Shown: piece after piece, positions 40,718 to 41,695 of the stretch
Layout of the letters: every line of letters starts with the position of its first letter
Position numbering within the stretch: position 1 is the stretch's first letter
NCBI GenBank assembly: GCA_028873975.1
Contig: JAPPMO010000109.1
Span: 1-41,695, forward strand
Reading direction: 5' to 3'
Origin: Chloroflexota bacterium
GTDB taxonomy: Bacteria; Chloroflexota; Anaerolineae; Aggregatilineales; Phototrophicaceae
Length of the DNA: 41,695 bases
Program-made: the position numbers and the translations under genes
Notes under the pieces: model-generated
Database searches by the model: none
What the model saw: only the letters and a program-made list of their open reading frames with translations
What the model was told of the DNA's origin: nothing

Positions 40718-40862
40718 TTAACCACCGAGAACACCGAGGGCCGCTGAAACGCCCGCAAACAGAAACGATCTTTTGTATTTCTCTGCGCGCTCTGTGGCTC
40801 TGTGGTGAATTTTTGTTTGTTACTTGCATCGTTCCACCAGATACCATTTTTGATGCGCTTGC
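40718..40862. repeat. dispersed intergenic repeat type C, copy 2
   Basis: It starts with 9-base units (accaccgag, aacaccgag), then ccgctgaaacgcccgcaaa, then ctctgcgcgctctgtgg, ctctgtggtgaattttt and gataccatttttgatgcg. It matches 24691-24863 in order. Left CACCGAG units and right CTCTGTG units form an imperfect inverted repeat. Its right end overlaps the -35 box of the next gene. Confidence 0.8.
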
Positions 40863-40887
40863 GTTTCAGTTAGACTACGCTTATAAT
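40859..40887 (+). promoter_or_regulatory. promoter of the hendecad-repeat protein gene
   Basis: TTGCGT (40859-40864) and a perfect TATAAT (40882-40887) are 17 bases apart, 38 bases before the GTG start. Confidence 0.65.
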
Positions 40888-40924
40888 TCCTAATCAATCG
40901 AGCAGAAGCTTTTGGTAAATTGAC

Positions 40925-41599
40925 GTGGCGGAAAACGACCCCATCCTGGAACAGCGCGTCGAGGCATTGGAACAATTCTCGCAGACGCGGGTTGTCGAGC
41001 AAGTTGGCGAGTTGACGGAGCGCGTCTCCAGCTTGGAAAGCGCCCGCGAGACGGAAAGCCCCTTCCTGGCGAGCAAAGCCGATATTGCCCGCCTGGAAGC
41101 CCAGCATATTGCCACGCAAGAGCAGATTGCCGCCCAAAGCGAGCAGTTTAACAAAGACCTTAAAGTCCAGTCCGAGCAGTTTAATGCGCGGCTGGACGCC
41201 CAATCCGAGCAATTTAGCAAAGACCTCAATGCCCAGTCCGAGCAATTTCACATAGCCCTTAATGCCCAGTCCGAGCAATTTCACATAGCCCTTAATGCCC
41301 AGAGCGAAGTGGTCGACACGCGGCTTGCCGCCCAGTCCGGGCAGTTTAGCAAGGATCTGCAAGCCCAAAGCGAAATGTTCAACACGCGGCTTGACGCTCA
41401 ATCCGCGCAATTTCACAAAGACTTAATAGCCCAGTCCGAGCAGTTTAGCAAAGATCAAAATGCCCAGACCGAGCAGCTGCGGCGGGAGTGGGAACAACGG
41501 ATTAACCGGCTGATTTCATGGATGATCCTCGCGTTTATCGCTTTATCGGGTCTGGTTGTCTCCGCAGCCGCCATCATCATCAACCGCCTGCCCAACTGA
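40925..41599 (+). CDS. coiled-coil protein of 11-residue repeats with C-terminal membrane anchor
   Basis: A 224-residue protein. Residues 1-68 are a polar coiled coil. Residues 70-190 are eleven tandem copies of an 11-residue unit of the type AQSEQFxKDLx. The unit length fits hendecad (right-handed or nearly straight) coiled coils rather than heptads. Two adjacent units (AQSEQFHIALN twice) are identical at the DNA level too, showing recent duplication. A membrane helix at about 199-219 (WMILAFIALSGLVVSAAAIII) ends the protein, giving a cytoplasmic rod held at the membrane. The start is GTG 40925; the ribosome-binding site is weak. The function is unknown. The 72-aa protein at 24.1 kb has a similar plan. 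Confidence 0.75.
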   Translation: MAENDPILEQRVEALEQFSQTRVVEQVGELTERVSSLESARETESPFLASKADIARLEAQHIATQEQIAAQSEQFNKDLKVQSEQFNARLDAQSEQFSKDLNAQSEQFHIALNAQSEQFHIALNAQSEVVDTRLAAQSGQFSKDLQAQSEMFNTRLDAQSAQFHKDLIAQSEQFSKDQNAQTEQLRREWEQRINRLISWMILAFIALSGLVVSAAAIIINRLPN

Positions 41600-41650
41600 A
41601 AGTTGCTTGTCATGCCAGCTCCTCGCTCGCTGAATTCAGAAGGATCAACC

Positions 41651-41695
41651 ATGAACAAGATCAGCCGCGCGTTTTCGCAATTATTACTTAATATT
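41651..41695 (+). CDS. start of a gene cut by the window end
   Basis: Only 15 codons are visible (MNKISRAFSQLLLNI). The ATG at 41651 follows AGAAGGA (41638-41644) at a good spacing, 51 bases after the previous stop. The charged start and hydrophobic run could be the start of a signal peptide. Nothing more can be said. Confidence 0.5.
   Translation, partial: MNKISRAFSQLLLNI

Noticed and set aside
41132..41494. Regular 33-base repeats that could be taken for a CRISPR array
   Set aside because: The repeats are contiguous without spacers and encode an in-frame 11-residue protein repeat.

Overview
The window looks like a 41.7 kb piece of a GC-rich bacterial chromosome, most likely a metagenome-derived Chloroflexota (Anaerolineae or a relative). 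That placement is inference. It rests on the mix of housekeeping genes scattered singly between short operons, a full Aap-type amino acid transporter with oversized permeases, tandem DUF3179 genes, and intergenic 'CACCGAG/CTCTGTG' repeats. There are no phage genes, rRNA or CRISPR arrays, and no transposase is recognisable. The first ~118 bases are nearly pure C and look like an assembly or sequencing artefact that truncates the first gene.

Layout. 0.1-4.7 kb: a truncated NAD(P)-binding epimerase-like gene (-), Sua5-type threonylcarbamoyl-AMP synthase (+), asnS (+) and radA (-). 4.7-5.4 kb: a gene-free stretch with several palindromes. 5.4-10.4 kb: a membrane-anchored SGNH hydrolase (-), then three tandem DUF3179 genes (+) closed by a strong hairpin terminator. 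10.7-17.7 kb: a leftward aapJ-aapQ-aapM-aapP amino acid ABC transporter operon in which AapM has grown to 1133 aa. 17.9-18.3 kb: a small SelW-like (Rdx family) gene with an in-frame TGA in a CxxU motif and a hairpin in the position of a bacterial SECIS, so probably a true selenoprotein. 18.7-24.4 kb: an SH3-domain lipid- or cell-surface-type protein, leuS, an M19 dipeptidase, two very small genes and tRNA-Ala(GGC). 25-30.2 kb: an atypical SDR, a HAD phosphatase, a shikimate-kinase-like protein without its P-loop, and an 886-aa UxaA-family dehydratase. 30.6-36.3 kb: EthD-like, uracil-DNA-glycosylase-like, a CARDB-like membrane protein, a PPOX-class flavin/F420 enzyme, NAD synthetase with an NTF2-like partner, and an RDD membrane protein. 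36.4-37.2 kb: a DUF433/DUF5615 toxin-antitoxin pair. 37.4-40.6 kb: a leftward cupin / MetE-like / HisD-HpsN-like operon that looks catabolic rather than biosynthetic. 40.9-41.6 kb: a protein built of 11 tandem 11-residue repeats ending in a membrane anchor, then the first codons of one more gene.

How it fits together. The transporter, dipeptidase, UxaA-type dehydratase and HisD/MetE/cupin cluster suggest a heterotroph importing amino acids, peptides and sugar acids or related small organics. The selenoprotein implies that the genome encodes SelA/SelB/SelC/SelD elsewhere. Several long intergenic gaps hold related copies of short repeated elements rather than genes. The most notable points are the selenoprotein hidden behind a TGA, the giant permease, the DUF3179 triplet and the dispersed repeat family.
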